In this document: positions 1-11,291 of the stretch, piece after piece
Layout of the letters: every line of letters begins with the position of its first letter
Numbering within the stretch: the stretch's first letter is position 1
Assembly (NCBI RefSeq): GCF_033170385.1
Contig: NZ_CP126170.1
Span: 2,628,001 to 2,692,000 of the forward strand
Reading direction: 5' to 3'
DNA: 64,000 bases
From: Xanthomonas rydalmerensis
GTDB lineage: Bacteria; Pseudomonadota; Gammaproteobacteria; Xanthomonadales; Xanthomonadaceae
Translations under genes and position numbers: made by a program
The notes under the pieces: model-generated
What the model saw: the letters and a program-made list of their open reading frames with translations, nothing else
What the model was told of the DNA's origin: nothing
Databases searched by the model: none

Positions 1-225
1 ACAGCGTCGGGAATCGTCTTACGACCAACGACGTATCGAGTATTGCGCCGTCACGCCGATATTACATTCGGGTGACGGCGGATCATGTTGTACAGCAAGG
101 CACTGGTTTTTCCTCTCTTCGCTTTCTGACTGCCACGCCCACCACTCCGGTCGCACAGATGCCACCGGAACCCGTAGGGAAAAGGACCTGGACGTCCCAG
201 GGACATCGTCAACGAAGAGGTCGGC
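1..225. other. Leader region upstream of the first receptor
   Basis: No gene is supported here; the long minus-strand reading frame that enters it is an antisense shadow of the receptor. A 9-bp inverted repeat (CGCCGTCAC at 46-54, GTGACGGCG at 72-80) is visible. It overlaps the candidate sigma-28 element listed separately. The receptor start codon at 226 is preceded by a purine-rich GAAGAGG. Confidence 0.6.
36..62 (+). promoter_or_regulatory. Candidate sigma-28 (FliA) promoter
   Basis: TCGA-N15-GCCGATAT. The -10 half matches GCCGATAA at 7 of 8 positions and the spacing is the canonical 15; the -35 half is weak. It lies about 165 nt before the receptor ATG. The case rests partly on the same element recurring through the cluster. 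Confidence 0.4.
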
Positions 226-2475
226 ATGAATTCCTTTCTGCAACGCTACAACGTGGGACGCCGGCTCGGTGGCGCCTTCGGCCTGCTGATCCTGCTGTCC
301 TGCCTGCTGGTCGCCGCCGGCACGGTCTCCATGTCGCGCGCCCAGACCGAGCTGGATCAGATCGTCAAGAAGAACGTCGAGAAGACCCGCATCAGCAACG
401 ACATGCTCGACGCCAACAACAAGATCCTTGGCGCGCTGGGTACCCTGGCGATGGTGACCAGCGACGCACTCAACCAGCAGGCACTGGCCGAGGTCAAGAA
501 GAACCGTCAGCGCTACACCGAATTGCGCGCCGAGCTGGACAAGTTTCCTCCGTCCGCGAAAGGCAAAGTGCTGCGTGCCAAGATCGACGCGGCACGGGCG
601 ACAGCACGCGCATTGAACGACCAGGTCATTGCGCTCTCGCTGGCAGATCGCAACGACGAAGCGCAAGCGCTGCTGATCAACCGCTCGCGCCCTGCCACCC
701 TGGCCTGGAACGGCTACATCCGCGAGAACGTGGACCTGCAGAACGAGCAATTGCAGGCCGCCTACGCCAAGGCGACGCAGGCCATCACCAATGGCCGCAA
801 TCTGCTGATCGCCGGCGGCATCATGGTACTGCTCGCCAGCAGCCTGCTGGGGTGGACGATCACCCGCAGTCTGACCCAGCCGCTGAACCGTGCCACCCGC
901 GCCGCCGAGGCCATCGCAAGCGGGCGCCTGGACAACGACGTCGCCACCGACATGCGCGACGAACCGGGGCGGTTGCTGAATGCCATGCACGCCATGCAGA
1001 CGCAATTGCGTAACTTGCTCCAGGCACAGGAAGAGATGGCGCGCCGCCACGAGCTCGGCGAGATCAGCTACCGCATGGACGAGGGCGCGTTCATGGGCGA
1101 CTACGCACGCATGGTCCACGACGCGAACAAGATGGTCGCCGATCACATCGCGGTGAAAATGCAGACCGTTCACCTGATCGAACGCTACGCGATCGGCGAC
1201 CTTTCCCAGGACATGCCGCAGCTGCCCGGCGAGAAGGCCACCATCACCACGGCGATGGCTGCAGTGAAGGGCAATTTGATGCGCATGAGTGGCGAGATCA
1301 ACCAACTCGCTGCCGCGGCCCTGGCCGGCAATTTCGCCGCGCGCGGAGACACGGTGCACTTCCAGTACGATTTCCGCGCCATCGTCGAGAGCCTCAATCA
1401 ATTGATGGCCACCGCCGACGGCAACCTGCAGGCGTTGTCGCGGATGCTGCAATCCATCGCCGCCGGCGATCTGACCGCACGCATGCATGGCGACTTCCAC
1501 GGCGTGTTCGCCAGAATGCGCGACGATGCCAATACCACCGCCGAACAGTTGGCCACGATCGTCGGCCGCATCCAGACCGCGGCGGTGAGCATCAATGCCG
1601 CCGCCACCGAGATCGCCGCCGGCAACGACGACCTGTCGCGCCGCACCGAGCAGCAGGCCGCCAGTCTGGAAGAGACCGCCGCGTCGATGGAAGAACTGAC
1701 CTCCACGGTCAAGCAGAACGCCGAACACGCCCGCCAGGCCAACCAGTTGGCGGTGGGTGCGGCCTCGGTGGCTTCGCAAGGCGGTAACGTGGTCGGCCAG
1801 GTGGTCGAAACCATGAGCGGTATCCAGGCCTCGTCGAAGAAGATCGCCGACATCATCAGCGTCATCGATGGCATCGCCTTCCAGACCAACATCCTCGCGC
1901 TCAACGCAGCGGTGGAAGCCGCCCGTGCCGGCGACCAGGGCCGCGGCTTCGCCGTGGTCGCCACCGAAGTGCGTACCCTGGCGCAGCGCTCGGCCGGCGC
2001 CGCCAAGGAAATCAAGGGCCTGATCGACGATTCGGTCACGCGCGTGGCCGAAGGTTCGGTGCTGGTCGACCAGGCCGGCCGGACCATGAGCGAGATCGTT
2101 GCCTCGGTGCAGCGCGTCACCGACATCATGGGCGAGATCTCCTCCGCATCGCAGGAGCAATCGTCGGGCATCGAACAGGTCAACCAGACCGTGATGCAGA
2201 TGGACGAGACCACCCAGCAGAACGCCGCGCTGGTCGAGGAAGCCACCGCCGCGGCACGCGCGATGGAGGAGCAGGCTGGCCAGCTCACCAGCACGGTGGC
2301 GTTGTTCAAGCTCGACAACACCGGCGTCGCTGTGGCCGGCGTGCGCGCTGCACCGGCATCGGTACCCATTGTTGCGGCCAAGCCGGCGCATGCCGCCAAG
2401 ACGACGGCGCGTCCATTGCGGCAGCCAGCCAAGCGCGTCGCCATCGCGGGCGGCGGGGACTGGCAGGAGTTCTGA
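226..2475 (+). CDS. Methyl-accepting chemotaxis protein, 4-helix-bundle type sensor, poly-HAMP
   Basis: Inner-membrane chemoreceptor of 749 aa that should signal through CheW to CheA. TM1 is about residues 17-36, followed by a periplasmic helical segment of about 150 residues (4HB-like) and TM2 at about 192-212. A HAMP comes next, then a linker with repeated HAMP-like units; the core motifs [14 protein letters not shown] and AAGDLTARM are visible. The signalling domain starts near residue 465, and its tip ([18 protein letters not shown]) lies near residue 552. The C-terminus is a flexible Ala/Pro-rich tail ending DWQEF, which resembles the xWxxF CheR/CheB tether of high-abundance receptors. 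The first 15 residues nearly match the next receptor (start 2806), indicating tandem duplication. The ligand cannot be read from sequence. Confidence 0.95.
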   Translation: MNSFLQRYNVGRRLGGAFGLLILLSCLLVAAGTVSMSRAQTELDQIVKKNVEKTRISNDMLDANNKILGALGTLAMVTSDALNQQALAEVKKNRQRYTELRAELDKFPPSAKGKVLRAKIDAARATARALNDQVIALSLADRNDEAQALLINRSRPATLAWNGYIRENVDLQNEQLQAAYAKATQAITNGRNLLIAGGIMVLLASSLLGWTITRSLTQPLNRATRAAEAIASGRLDNDVATDMRDEPGRLLNAMHAMQTQLRNLLQAQEEMARRHELGEISYRMDEGAFMGDYARMVHDANKMVADHIAVKMQTVHLIERYAIGDLSQDMPQLPGEKATITTAMAAVKGNLMRMSGEINQLAAAALAGNFAARGDTVHFQYDFRAIVESLNQLMATADGNLQALSRMLQSIAAGDLTARMHGDFHGVFARMRDDANTTAEQLATIVGRIQTAAVSINAAATEIAAGNDDLSRRTEQQAASLEETAASMEELTSTVKQNAEHARQANQLAVGAASVASQGGNVVGQVVETMSGIQASSKKIADIISVIDGIAFQTNILALNAAVEAARAGDQGRGFAVVATEVRTLAQRSAGAAKEIKGLIDDSVTRVAEGSVLVDQAGRTMSEIVASVQRVTDIMGEISSASQEQSSGIEQVNQTVMQMDETTQQNAALVEEATAAARAMEEQAGQLTSTVALFKLDNTGVAVAGVRAAPASVPIVAAKPAHAAKTTARPLRQPAKRVAIAGGGDWQEF

Positions 2476-2485
2476 TCGGTTCGGT

Positions 2486-2514
2486 CGGTCGTCGGGCTGC
2501 CAGCCTGACGACCG
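2486..2514 (+). terminator. Hairpin after first receptor, possible terminator
   Basis: CGGTCGTC (2486-2493) pairs with GACGACCG (2507-2514), and an inner GGCT/AGCC stem extends it. No T-run follows, so intrinsic termination is uncertain. Confidence 0.4.
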
Positions 2515-2805
2515 GCCTCGGCGCCATGCGGTGTAGTTCGACCCGCGCGCCTCAAGGGCAAGATGCAGCCTTTCTCATTACACAGCAGTGGATGTCGGAA
2601 CAACGTCGGATTTCCCCCATCCCGCCAGGTGCAATGTAGCCGGCAGACAGCTTCCTAACCGACCGCCAACGATTCGGTGAGAATTGCTCAACTTCTCACC
2701 GACACGTCGATATTGAGGGTGCGGCAAGGCACCGCCACGACGCGTCGCAACTGCTGATTTGCCAGCGCTTACGACCCGACTCCCCCTCTGTCCCAAAGGT
2801 CGGTT
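2515..2805. other. Intergenic region between receptors 1 and 2
   Basis: No gene is supported. The segment contains a perfect 8-bp inverted repeat (GGTGAGAA 2676-2683, TTCTCACC 2693-2700) that overlaps the candidate sigma-28 element at 2688-2713. That layout could allow a regulator or RNA hairpin to affect the promoter. Confidence 0.5.
2688..2713 (+). promoter_or_regulatory. Candidate sigma-28 promoter
   Basis: TCAA-N14-GTCGATAT, one base shorter than the usual 15 spacing and 6 of 8 in the -10 half. It is about 93 nt before the ATG at 2806. Confidence 0.4.
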
Positions 2806-5064
2806 ATGAACGCACTTCTGCAACGCTACAACGTCGGTCGGCGCCTGGGTGTGGCGTTCGGCATCCTCATCCTGTTGTCCGGCCTGCTGGTCGCCATGGG
2901 GCTGTTGACCATGGCCAGGGCGCATCGCGAGCTGGACAGCATCGTCAACAACAACATGGAAAAGGTGCGGCTCTCCAACGAGATGCTCGACGCCAACACC
3001 AACGTGCAGATTGGGTTGATGGCCGTCACCATCGTCGATGGCGACGCGGCCAACCAGAAGATGATCAACATGGTGAAGAGCAACCGGGCGCGCTACAAGA
3101 CCGCGCACGATGCCTTGTCGGCGATGCCGGCCAGCCCGGCCGAGCGCCAAGCCATGGATACGATCGAGGTCTCGCGCGCACGATCGGTGCAGCTGAACAA
3201 TCAGGTGCTGGCGCTCGGCGAAAAGGACCAGAACGCGCAGGCGCAGGCGCTGTTGCTCGGCGATGCATCGGTGGCGATGGAGAAGCAGCAGGCCGCGATC
3301 CGCGCCAATGCCGATCTGCAGCGGCGCCTGAGCAAGGAGGCCTATGCGGTCTCGTCGGCGGCGATGGCGCGCGGGCGCATCGTCCTGATCTCCGGCGGCC
3401 TGGCCGTCCTGTTGGTCAGCGGCCTGCTGGGCTGGACCATCACCCGCAGCCTGACTGGACCGCTGAGCCGCGCCACCCGCGCCGCCGAGGCCATCGCCGA
3501 CGGACGCCTGGACAACGACGTGAGCACCACCGCGCGCGACGAGCCCGGCCGCCTGCTGGTCGCGATGGATCGGATGCAGAACCAGCTGCGGCGCTTCTCC
3601 AGCGAAACCGCATTGATGATCGAACTGCATGCGGACAAGGACATGAGCCACCGCATGCCGCAGGACTTCCCCGGCGTGTACGGCGAGCTGAGCAAGGGCA
3701 TCAACACCATGATGTTCGAGCACCTGGATGCCATCGTCGACGCCATCGGCGTACTCAACGAATACGCCAACGGCGACCTGCGCCGCGACGCCCGTCGCCT
3801 GCCCGGCAGCCGCGCGGTGCTGCACGAATCGATGGATGCGGCCAAGGCCAGCCTGCTGGCGATCAACACCGAGATCAAGCGCCTGGCCGCGGCGGCGGCC
3901 GCCGGCGACTTCAGCGCCCGCGGCGACGCAGCGCACTTCCAGCACGATTTCCGACTGATGGTGCAGGACCTCAACGCGATGATGGACGTCAGCGATCGCA
4001 ACCTCGGCAAGCTGTCGGCCTTGTTGCAGTCGATCGCCGCGGGCGACCTCACCGCGCGCATGGACGGCGAGTTCCACGGTGTGTTCGCGCAGATGCGCGA
4101 CGACGCCAACGCCACCGCCGATCAGCTGACCGGCATCGTCGGCCGCATCCAGACCGCGGCGGTCAGCATCAACGCCGCCGCCACCGAGATCGCTGCCGGC
4201 AACGACGACCTGTCGCGCCGCACCGAACAGCAGGCGGCAAGCCTGGAAGAAACCGCCGCGTCGATGGAGGAACTGACCTCCACCGTGAAGCAGAACGCCG
4301 AACACGCGCGCCAGGCCAATCAATTGGCCGCGGGTGCCGCCTCGGTGGCCTCGCAAGGCGGCGACGTGGTCGGTCAGGTGGTCGAGACCATGAACGGCAT
4401 CGAAGCGTCGTCGAAGAAGATTGCCGACATCATCGGCGTGATCGACGGCATCGCCTTCCAGACCAACATCCTGGCGCTCAACGCCGCAGTGGAGGCGGCG
4501 CGGGCCGGCGACCAAGGCCGCGGCTTCGCCGTGGTCGCCAGCGAAGTGCGTACCCTCGCCCAGCGCTCGGCCGGTGCCGCCAAGGAAATCAAGACCTTGA
4601 TCGACGATTCGGTCGGCCGCGTCGCCACCGGTTCGGCCCTGGTCGACCAGGCCGGCAAGACCATGCACGAGATCGTCGCCTCTGTGCAGCGGGTCACCGA
4701 CATCATGGGCGAGATCTCGGCCGCCTCGCAGGAGCAGTCCGCGGGCATCGAGCAGGTCAACCAGACCGTGACGCAGATGGACGAGACCACCCAGCAGAAC
4801 GCCGCCCTGGTGGAAGAAGCCACTGCCGCCGCGCGTTCGATGGAAGAGCAGGCCGTGCAACTGAGCGATGCGGTCGCGCTGTTCAAGATCGACAATGTCG
4901 CCGCGATGGCAAGGCCTGCGCCTGTCCGCACTGCGCCGGCCGCACGGAGCGCCAAGCCGCCGATCAAGACTGTGGCGAAGGCCGGCGTCGGCCCGCAAGC
5001 GCCGACCGCGCGCCGCGCGACCGTGGCCGCGACAAGCAATGGCGATACGTGGCAGGAGTTCTGA
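2806..5064 (+). CDS. Methyl-accepting chemotaxis protein, 4HB type, linker type B
   Basis: Chemoreceptor of 752 aa, paralogous to the gene at 226. TM1 is about residues 15-35, followed by a helical periplasmic bundle, TM2 at about 193-212 and a HAMP. The cytoplasmic linker differs from its neighbour: it carries the block [19 protein letters not shown] and [19 protein letters not shown], which recurs almost unchanged in the sCache receptor at 15898. The signalling domain has the standard tip [18 protein letters not shown] near residue 550. The protein ends TWQEF, a CheR-tether type pentapeptide. The N-terminus is a sister of receptor 1 while the linker is a sister of the 15898 receptor, so this gene looks like a recombinant. 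Confidence 0.95.
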   Translation: MNALLQRYNVGRRLGVAFGILILLSGLLVAMGLLTMARAHRELDSIVNNNMEKVRLSNEMLDANTNVQIGLMAVTIVDGDAANQKMINMVKSNRARYKTAHDALSAMPASPAERQAMDTIEVSRARSVQLNNQVLALGEKDQNAQAQALLLGDASVAMEKQQAAIRANADLQRRLSKEAYAVSSAAMARGRIVLISGGLAVLLVSGLLGWTITRSLTGPLSRATRAAEAIADGRLDNDVSTTARDEPGRLLVAMDRMQNQLRRFSSETALMIELHADKDMSHRMPQDFPGVYGELSKGINTMMFEHLDAIVDAIGVLNEYANGDLRRDARRLPGSRAVLHESMDAAKASLLAINTEIKRLAAAAAAGDFSARGDAAHFQHDFRLMVQDLNAMMDVSDRNLGKLSALLQSIAAGDLTARMDGEFHGVFAQMRDDANATADQLTGIVGRIQTAAVSINAAATEIAAGNDDLSRRTEQQAASLEETAASMEELTSTVKQNAEHARQANQLAAGAASVASQGGDVVGQVVETMNGIEASSKKIADIIGVIDGIAFQTNILALNAAVEAARAGDQGRGFAVVASEVRTLAQRSAGAAKEIKTLIDDSVGRVATGSALVDQAGKTMHEIVASVQRVTDIMGEISAASQEQSAGIEQVNQTVTQMDETTQQNAALVEEATAAARSMEEQAVQLSDAVALFKIDNVAAMARPAPVRTAPAARSAKPPIKTVAKAGVGPQAPTARRATVAATSNGDTWQEF

Positions 5065-5111
5065 TCCCACGGCGACCAGTCGCCTGGCACCGCCCCCGCA
5101 AGGACGCGCCT

Positions 5112-5141
5112 GGCAGCCGATCGACACTGCGATCGGCTGCC
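5112..5141 (+). terminator. Perfect 12-bp hairpin downstream of receptor 2
   Basis: GGCAGCCGATCG (5112-5123) and CGATCGGCTGCC (5130-5141) form a perfect stem with a 6-nt loop. There is no following T-run. It may be a transcript-end stabilising hairpin or a weak terminator. Confidence 0.5.
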
Positions 5142-5560
5142 GTCTCGCAATGTCCCGAGGCTCACGCCGATGCCGCTACGGTCTGCCCGGTTTGACTGCA
5201 GCCGTGACGGCCTGAGGCTTCATCCCAGCCTCATCTCGGACGTCACCGACAGTCCCTCACACGGATAAGCGTGCAGCCCGCCACGACTCCGCGGTCGCGG
5301 TCATCGGCAATGCAATGCCTCGCTCAAATCCACCCGACCACGCAGGCAGCCGACGCTGCAATCCGGGGCGGCCCCATCGAACAACGCTGACCCGACGCCG
5401 CTGCCCGGCCGAGAGGCGCCGACCACCGGGCACGGCACGCGAAAAGACGCACGCATGCTGCATCCGGGCCACGCCCGGCCGCGTATGTCCCGCCTGATGC
5501 GTCCCTCTGCCAAGGGTTGCACAGCATGGGCGGCGGCTTAACGCGGTCATGATGACAGGT

Positions 5561-5587
5561 TCAACATTTGTCTACGACGGCCGCTAA
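5561..5587 (+). promoter_or_regulatory. Candidate sigma-28 promoter
   Basis: TCAA-N15-GCCGCTAA: correct spacing and 7 of 8 in the -10 half. It lies about 156 nt upstream of the receptor start at 5744. Confidence 0.55.
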
Positions 5588-5743
5588 AGATCTGCCCGAC
5601 CCGGTCGAGCGCCGCCGATTCCATCGCATGCGCGCGCCTGGACAGGCGAAGTTCCGCGGCCATCCGGTTGCACCCCGCATTCCCATGGCGCGGTTCCCTG
5701 TGGATCGCCCGCCTTCTTTCGCTCTTCCTCAGAGACCCGCGCA

Positions 5744-8239
5744 ATGACGTCGCATCCCGCGAACCACGCCGCTCCGCTCGCCTCCGAACACCGCTCCCGT
5801 TTGCGGGTCTGGCACGACCTTCCCATCGCGCGCAAGCTCAGCCTGATCGGCGCCCTGGCCTTGATCGGGCTGGCCATTCCGCTGCTGCTGTACACGCGCA
5901 CGCTCAGCGACGGCGTGGAGGTCAGCCGCGCCGAACTGCGCAGCTACGCGCCGCTGCGCGACATGCTGGTCCTGCTCGGGGCGCTGCAGGAAGAACAGGT
6001 GGGCGACGCCGCAGACGTGGCGAAAGCGCGCGACACCGCGGACCGGGCGCTGCGCGAACTGCAGCGGACCGTGCCGTCCCTGCCCGGCTTCGACCGCAGC
6101 ACGGCGGCGCTGGCGCAGCTGCAGCAGACCCTGCGGACCAGGCGCAACGATTTCGCGGCGGTGGCGGACCAGGCCGACGACGCGCTGGATGCCCTGCGCG
6201 ACGACAGCCAGCTGGTCTATACGCCGTACGTGGAAAGCTACCACCTGGTGGTCAGCAGCCTGATCTACGCCCCGGTCACCAGCGAAACGCTGACCCGGTT
6301 GGATGCGATGCACGTCCCCTCCCAGGCCGGCGCCGAGACGCCGATGCTGCACGCGCAGATCGCCGAACTGGCCCGCGATCACGCGCGCCTGCGGCATGAG
6401 CTGAAGAAGGCGCTGGGCCTGCTGGAGCAACCGGATCCGGCCTTGTCGCGTGCGGTCGCCGCCGAGGCGGCGGTCGCCGATCGCGCGCTGCCGCAGCTGG
6501 CGCAGGCCCTGGACGGCGGCAACGCCGATGCCGATCAACGTTGGGACGCGGCCCTGCATGGCTGGGACGACGCCTTGCACAGCCTCAGCGCCACCGGCTT
6601 GCAGGCGCTGCAGCGCCAATCGCAACGGCACCTGGACGCCTCGCTGCAGGCGATGTGGGCCGCCGCTGCCGGGCTCGGCCTGCTGACGCTGCTGATCGCG
6701 GCGGTGTGCGTGCATACCCTGATCACCCTGACCCGCAACGTGCGCCGCGCCGCCGGCGTCGCCGCCGACATCGCCGAGGGCCGCCTGGACGCCCGCATCG
6801 TGGTGCCCAGCCGCGACGAAAGTGGACGCCTGCTGGCCGACATGCAACGCATGCAGCAACAGCTGCGCGAGGTGCTGGCCGCGCAGACCGAGATGGCCAA
6901 GCGCCACGATACCGGCCAGACCAGTTACCGCATGGACGAAAGCACCTTCCCGGGCGACTACGGGCGCATGGTCCGCGACAGCAATGCGCTGGCCGCATCG
7001 CACATCGCGGTGACCGAGCGCCTGGCGCAGATCATGGGCCGTTACGCCATCGGCGACCTGTCGGAGGACATGGATCGCCTGCCCGGCGAGAAAGCCCACC
7101 TCACCGAGACGATGGACACGGTCAAGCACAACCTGACCGCGATGAACACGGAGATCAAGCACCTGGCCGGCGCGGCCGCCGCTGGCGACTTCAGCGTGCG
7201 CGGCGATACCGCGCGCTTCCAGTACGACTTCCGGCTGATGGTCGACAGCCTCAACCAGTTGATGGCCACGTCCGACGGCAACCTGCAGGCGCTGTCGTCC
7301 CTGCTGCGCGCCATCGCCGCGGGCGATTTGACCGCGCGCATGCACGGCGATTTCCAGGGCGTGTTCGCGACCATGCGCGACGACGCCAACAGCACCACCG
7401 AACAACTGGCGACGATCGTCGCGCGCATCCAGACCGCCGCAATCAGCATCAACGGCGCCGCGGCCGAGATCGCCACCGGCAACGACGACCTGTCGCGCCG
7501 CACCGAACAGCAGGCGGCGAGCCTGGAAGAAACTGCGGCCTCGATGGAGGAGCTGACCTCCACGGTCAAGCAGAACGCCGAACGCGCGCGCCAGGCCAAC
7601 CAGTTGGCCGCCAGCGCGGCCTCGGTGGCCTCGCAAGGCGGCGACGTGGTCGGCCAGGTGGTGCAGACCATGAGCGGCATCGAGGCGTCGTCGAAGAAGA
7701 TCGGCGACATCATCAGCGTCATCGACGGTATCGCCTTCCAGACCAATATCCTGGCGCTCAACGCCGCGGTCGAAGCCGCGCGGGCCGGCGAACAGGGTCG
7801 AGGCTTCGCCGTGGTCGCCAGCGAAGTGCGCACGCTCGCGCAGCGCTCGGCCGGCGCCGCCAAGGAGATCAAGGGCTTGATCGACGATTCGGTCGAGCGC
7901 GTCGCCGAGGGTTCGGCCCTGGTCGAACGTGCCGGCAACACGATGCAGGAGATCGTGACCTCGGTGCAGCACGTCACCGACATCATGGGCGAGATCGCCG
8001 TCGCCTCGCAGGAACAATCGTCGGGCATCGAACAGGTCAACGGCACCGTCACCCAGATGGACGAGAGCACGCAGCAGAACGCGGCGCTGGTGGAAGAAGC
8101 CACCGCCGCGGCACGTTCGATGGAAGATCAGGCCGGGCAGCTGCGCCAGGCGGTGGCGGTGTTCAAGGTGGAAACCGCGTCCTCGGCACGCGCGCCAGCG
8201 GTGCTGTCCCCGCACCGGCCGGCACACACGCTCGCCTGA
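5744..8239 (+). CDS. Methyl-accepting chemotaxis protein with a large periplasmic sensor
   Basis: Chemoreceptor of 831 aa, the longest in the cluster by an enlarged periplasmic region of about 250 residues. That region is mostly helical, Arg- and Asp-rich, and not assignable by eye to a named sensor family. TM1 is about residues 28-50 and TM2 about 302-325. A HAMP follows, then the type A linker (SYRMDESt[18 protein letters not shown]) shared with the receptors at 226 and 18513. The signalling tip [18 protein letters not shown] is intact. The C-terminal tail is short (ending PAHTLA) and lacks the WQEF pentapeptide, so adaptation may depend on assistance from tethered neighbours. Confidence 0.93.
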   Translation: MTSHPANHAAPLASEHRSRLRVWHDLPIARKLSLIGALALIGLAIPLLLYTRTLSDGVEVSRAELRSYAPLRDMLVLLGALQEEQVGDAADVAKARDTADRALRELQRTVPSLPGFDRSTAALAQLQQTLRTRRNDFAAVADQADDALDALRDDSQLVYTPYVESYHLVVSSLIYAPVTSETLTRLDAMHVPSQAGAETPMLHAQIAELARDHARLRHELKKALGLLEQPDPALSRAVAAEAAVADRALPQLAQALDGGNADADQRWDAALHGWDDALHSLSATGLQALQRQSQRHLDASLQAMWAAAAGLGLLTLLIAAVCVHTLITLTRNVRRAAGVAADIAEGRLDARIVVPSRDESGRLLADMQRMQQQLREVLAAQTEMAKRHDTGQTSYRMDESTFPGDYGRMVRDSNALAASHIAVTERLAQIMGRYAIGDLSEDMDRLPGEKAHLTETMDTVKHNLTAMNTEIKHLAGAAAAGDFSVRGDTARFQYDFRLMVDSLNQLMATSDGNLQALSSLLRAIAAGDLTARMHGDFQGVFATMRDDANSTTEQLATIVARIQTAAISINGAAAEIATGNDDLSRRTEQQAASLEETAASMEELTSTVKQNAERARQANQLAASAASVASQGGDVVGQVVQTMSGIEASSKKIGDIISVIDGIAFQTNILALNAAVEAARAGEQGRGFAVVASEVRTLAQRSAGAAKEIKGLIDDSVERVAEGSALVERAGNTMQEIVTSVQHVTDIMGEIAVASQEQSSGIEQVNGTVTQMDESTQQNAALVEEATAAARSMEDQAGQLRQAVAVFKVETASSARAPAVLSPHRPAHTLA

Positions 8240-8452
8240 GCCTGCGCGCGCGGGTCACCCTGGAGCCAGCCTGCCGCCTGCCCGGCACCGGCCGGCGGCG
8301 CCACGCCTGCCACCGTCGCGACAACTGGAAAGACCGATCGGCTGCGGGCGTCTCCGCGGCCGATCGCGTTTCCAAGCCTGAGACATTCAGCTTCGATACG
8401 GACACACCAAAGTGGTATCGTGACCACAGCGTGAAATGGAATGAATACCACC

Positions 8453-8479
8453 TTAAGGAACGATGGTCGCTGTCGATAA
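8453..8479 (+). promoter_or_regulatory. Candidate sigma-28 promoter
   Basis: TTAA-N15-GTCGATAA. Spacing is exact and 7 of 8 bases match in the -10 half. It lies about 45 nt before the ATG at 8524 and would drive the overlapping pair 8524/9024. Confidence 0.5.
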
Positions 8480-8523
8480 CGTGAACAGCCGGTAGATGCC
8501 GGCGCCGCCCAGGCCGGTCTTCC

Positions 8524-9027
8524 ATGCAGACACGCCCCACCGATGCCGACCGATCGCGGCACGTTCTGCGATTGCCGGCGGGCCTGTTGCTGCTGGCGGT
8601 CTGGAGCGTCTGGGCCGTCGCCCACCTGGCGGCGTCTGCCACGCCGCCCCCGGCCGACAGCGCCGAGGCCATCCGTGCGCGCCTGCTGGCCTTCGCGCCC
8701 GCCGCCATCACTGCCGGCCAGGCCGTCGCGTTCCGCCTGCGCGTGGCCGACTGCGCATGCGCCGCGTCCACAACGGCACCACTGCCCGGGATTCGCAGCG
8801 TCGACCTGCGCGACCGTGCGGCACCACCGGCCCTGCCCTATGCGCTGATCGTCTTCGATGCGCAGTCCCGCCTGATCTATGCCGGCCCGGCACAACTGGC
8901 CGGCTGCGGCAGCTCCATCGCCGCCGCCTCGCTGATCCCCCGGCTACTCGCCACCAGCGGCGTCTCGCCGCTGATCTCGCCCGCCTCGTGCGGATGTCCC
9001 ATCGACTCCAAGGAATCCCTCGCATGA
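8524..9027 (+). CDS. Small membrane-anchored protein, DUF6436-like (thioredoxin-fold-like)
   Basis: 167 aa with one N-terminal hydrophobic segment at about residues 18-38 (signal anchor or signal peptide), so the rest is probably periplasmic. The C-terminal half has a pattern I associate with DUF6436 / thiol-isomerase-like proteins: a [13 protein letters not shown] strand-turn, a central GCGSS and a terminal SCGCP motif. An exact family match needs a profile search. The stop codon overlaps the start of the next receptor by 4 nt (ATGA at 9024), implying translational coupling and suggesting it may serve the receptor, for example as a sensory partner or cysteine-redox accessory. That role is inference. 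Confidence 0.65.
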   Translation: MQTRPTDADRSRHVLRLPAGLLLLAVWSVWAVAHLAASATPPPADSAEAIRARLLAFAPAAITAGQAVAFRLRVADCACAASTTAPLPGIRSVDLRDRAAPPALPYALIVFDAQSRLIYAGPAQLAGCGSSIAAASLIPRLLATSGVSPLISPASCGCPIDSKESLA

Positions 9028-11231
9028 GCGCGTCGCCTCACCACGGCAATTTCCTCATCGGCAACGAGCGCTACGTCTATCTGCAGAAACTGGCGGCCCA
9101 GGCGGACCGCCTGTTCGTGGTGGTGGCGGTGCTGGCCACCCTCGCCAGCCTGGGCGCCGCCTGGCATCAGGGCACGTGGACGTTGTGGCTGACGGTCAGC
9201 CTGCCGACGTTGGCGGTCATCGCGCTGCAGGTGAAGCTGTATCCGGGCAGCCTGCTCAGCCGCTGTACCGTGGCGCTGGGCCTGATGGTGCTGGCGGCCG
9301 CGCTGATCCAGCAGGCCGGCGGCATGATCGAGGTGCACTTCGGCGTCATCCTGCTGATCGCGCTGTTGCTGTACTACCGCGACTGGCGTCCGATCATGGT
9401 CGCCGCCACGGCGATCGCCGTGCATCACGTGTTGTTCTTCTGGCTGCAGCATCGCGGCCTGCCGGTGCGCGTGTTCACCGCCGAGGCCGGAATCGGCATC
9501 CTGGCGATCCACGCGTTGTACGTGGCGGTGGAAGCGGCAATCCTGGTACCGATGGCGGTACAGATGCGCCAGCAACTGCTGGATGTGGGCCACGACCCGC
9601 ACGATCTGGCACAGGCCGCACGCGCCATCGCCCAGCAGCAGCCGCTGCCGGCCGCGATCCGCGCGCTGACCCTGCCGGAAGGCTCCATCGCCCACACCCT
9701 GGTCGCCGCCAACGCGCAACTGCTGCACAGCCGCGAGCAGGACAGCGAGGCCCAGCGTGAGACCCAGCGCATCCGCAGCGCGCTGGACGACGTCACCACC
9801 AACGTGATGATCGCCGACGCCGAGCGCCGCATCGTCTACGTCAACCGGCCGCTGCTGCAGATGCTCAGCGACGTGCAGGAGGATCTGCGCCGCGATCTGC
9901 CGCAGTTCGATGCCAGCGCACTGCTGGGCCAGACCATCGACGTGTTCCACCGCCACCCGGAACATCAGGCGCGCATGCTCGCCGAGCTCAAGGGCACGCA
10001 CCGTGCGCAGATCCGCGTGGGCGGCCACACCATGCGCCTGATCGTCAATCCGGTCACCGACGCGGCGGGCAACCGCCTGGGCTTCGTGGTGGAATGGGCC
10101 GATCGCACCGAGGAGGTGGCGGTGGAAGAAGAGATCGCCGGCATCGTGCGCGGCGCAGTCGCCGGCGACCTCGGCGGGCGCATCCGCCTGGACGGCAAGC
10201 ACGGCTTCCTGCTGCAGTTGGGCGAACAGATCAACGCCATGCTCGCTGCCAGCGCCTCCGGCCTGGGCCACATCCAGCAGTTGTTGCGCGCGCTGGCCGA
10301 GGGCGACCTGTCGCGGCGCATCGACGCCGACCTGCAGGGCGTGTACGCGAACATGAAGGACGACGCCAACGCCACTGCCGAGCAATTGTCGACGATCGTG
10401 CGGCAGATCCAGGGCGCCTCCGATGCGATCAACACCGCGGCCGGCGAGATCGCCGCGGGCAACGACGACCTGTCGCGCCGCACCGAACAGCAGGCGGCGA
10501 GCCTGGAAGAAACTGCGGCCTCGATGGAGGAGCTGACCTCCACCGTCAAGCAGAACGCCGAGCATGCGCGCCAGGCCAACCAACTGGCGGTCGGCGCGGC
10601 GGCGGTGGCCTCGCAGGGCGGCGACGTGGTCGGCCAGGTGGTCACCACCATGAACGGCATCGAGGCGTCCTCGAAGAAGATCGCCGACATCATCGGCGTC
10701 ATCGACGGCATCGCCTTCCAGACCAACATCCTCGCGCTGAACGCCGCGGTGGAAGCCGCGCGCGCCGGCGACCAGGGCCGCGGCTTCGCCGTCGTGGCCA
10801 GCGAGGTGCGCACCCTCGCCCAGCGCTCGTCGAGTGCGGCCAAGGAGATCAAGGACCTGATCGACGAGTCGGTCGGCCGCGTCGCCACAGGCTCGGCGCT
10901 GGTCGACCAGGCCGGGCGCACCATGAGCGAGATCGTGACCTCGGTACAGCGGGTCACCGACATCATGCGCGACATCGCCTCGGCCTCGCAGGAACAGTCG
11001 GCCGGCATCGAGCAGGTCAACCAGACCGTCACCCAGATGGACGAGGCGACCCAGCAGAACGCCGCCCTGGTCGAGGAAGCCAGCGCCAACGCGCGTTCGA
11101 TGGAACAGGAGGCGGGCGAACTGGCCCGGGCCGTGGCATCCTTCACCCTGGAGCAGCGCTCGCCGTCGGGCGTCTCCGCCAGCGGCGGCAACGTGCATCC
11201 GGTCTACAAAAAAGCCCAGCTCAGCCGATAG
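9024..11231 (+). CDS. Chemoreceptor with multi-spanning membrane sensor and PAS domain
   Basis: 735 aa from the ATG that overlaps the previous gene; the same frame extends upstream to 8496, but overlap coupling favours 9024. It has no large periplasmic loop. Residues about 30-190 form roughly six transmembrane helices with a His-bearing pattern ([10 protein letters not shown], then YYRDWRP, then [10 protein letters not shown]) that resembles an unnamed sensor module seen in other signalling proteins. A PAS-like domain follows at about 250-365, with [12 protein letters not shown] and the [14 protein letters not shown] end motif, then HAMP-like GDLSRRI and the signalling domain with an intact tip near residue 560. 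The C-terminus (KKAQLSR) lacks WQEF. Membrane-level redox, ligand or voltage sensing is possible; the signal is unknown. Confidence 0.9.
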   Translation: MSASPHHGNFLIGNERYVYLQKLAAQADRLFVVVAVLATLASLGAAWHQGTWTLWLTVSLPTLAVIALQVKLYPGSLLSRCTVALGLMVLAAALIQQAGGMIEVHFGVILLIALLLYYRDWRPIMVAATAIAVHHVLFFWLQHRGLPVRVFTAEAGIGILAIHALYVAVEAAILVPMAVQMRQQLLDVGHDPHDLAQAARAIAQQQPLPAAIRALTLPEGSIAHTLVAANAQLLHSREQDSEAQRETQRIRSALDDVTTNVMIADAERRIVYVNRPLLQMLSDVQEDLRRDLPQFDASALLGQTIDVFHRHPEHQARMLAELKGTHRAQIRVGGHTMRLIVNPVTDAAGNRLGFVVEWADRTEEVAVEEEIAGIVRGAVAGDLGGRIRLDGKHGFLLQLGEQINAMLAASASGLGHIQQLLRALAEGDLSRRIDADLQGVYANMKDDANATAEQLSTIVRQIQGASDAINTAAGEIAAGNDDLSRRTEQQAASLEETAASMEELTSTVKQNAEHARQANQLAVGAAAVASQGGDVVGQVVTTMNGIEASSKKIADIIGVIDGIAFQTNILALNAAVEAARAGDQGRGFAVVASEVRTLAQRSSSAAKEIKDLIDESVGRVATGSALVDQAGRTMSEIVTSVQRVTDIMRDIASASQEQSAGIEQVNQTVTQMDEATQQNAALVEEASANARSMEQEAGELARAVASFTLEQRSPSGVSASGGNVHPVYKKAQLSR
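11205..11231 (+). promoter_or_regulatory. Candidate sigma-28 promoter
   Basis: TACA-N15-GCCGATAG, with the last base shared with the stop codon of the preceding receptor. It sits about 60 nt before the YcgR ATG at 11292. Transcription from here would start near 11238, which argues against the GTG start at 11244. Confidence 0.5.
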
Positions 11232-11291
11232 CATGCGTGGGGCGTGCCGATGCGGTGCGGCCCCACCCACTTCCCGTACGCACTGTCCACC

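Larger units (their letters stand above)
5065..5743. other. 679-nt gap between receptors 2 and 3
   Basis: I see no convincing gene; the short frames on both strands lack family resemblance. The segment holds the strong hairpin at 5112-5141 and the candidate sigma-28 element at 5561-5587. It is long for this cluster, so a lost gene or small RNA is possible but unsupported. Confidence 0.5.

Noticed and set aside
19..2391. 790-aa open frame on the minus strand, and similar long antisense frames opposite the other receptors
   Set aside because: The frames are mirror images of strongly codon-biased high-GC receptor genes; translations are His/Gly/Asp/Leu-rich repeats with no domain. All receptors have strong family motifs in the plus frame.
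5315..5901. Small open frames in the gap between receptors 2 and 3
   Set aside because: They overlap on both strands and are Arg/Pro/Ala-rich with no ribosome site, signal or family motif.
8496..9023. N-terminal extension of the 9024 receptor
   Set aside because: It overlaps the 8524 gene in another frame and has an Arg/Pro-rich composition. ATG 9024 in an ATGA overlap is the better start.
11244..11291. GTG/ATG start of ycgR upstream of 11292
   Set aside because: Transcription from the 11205-11231 element would leave almost no leader, and the residues are not typical of the family.
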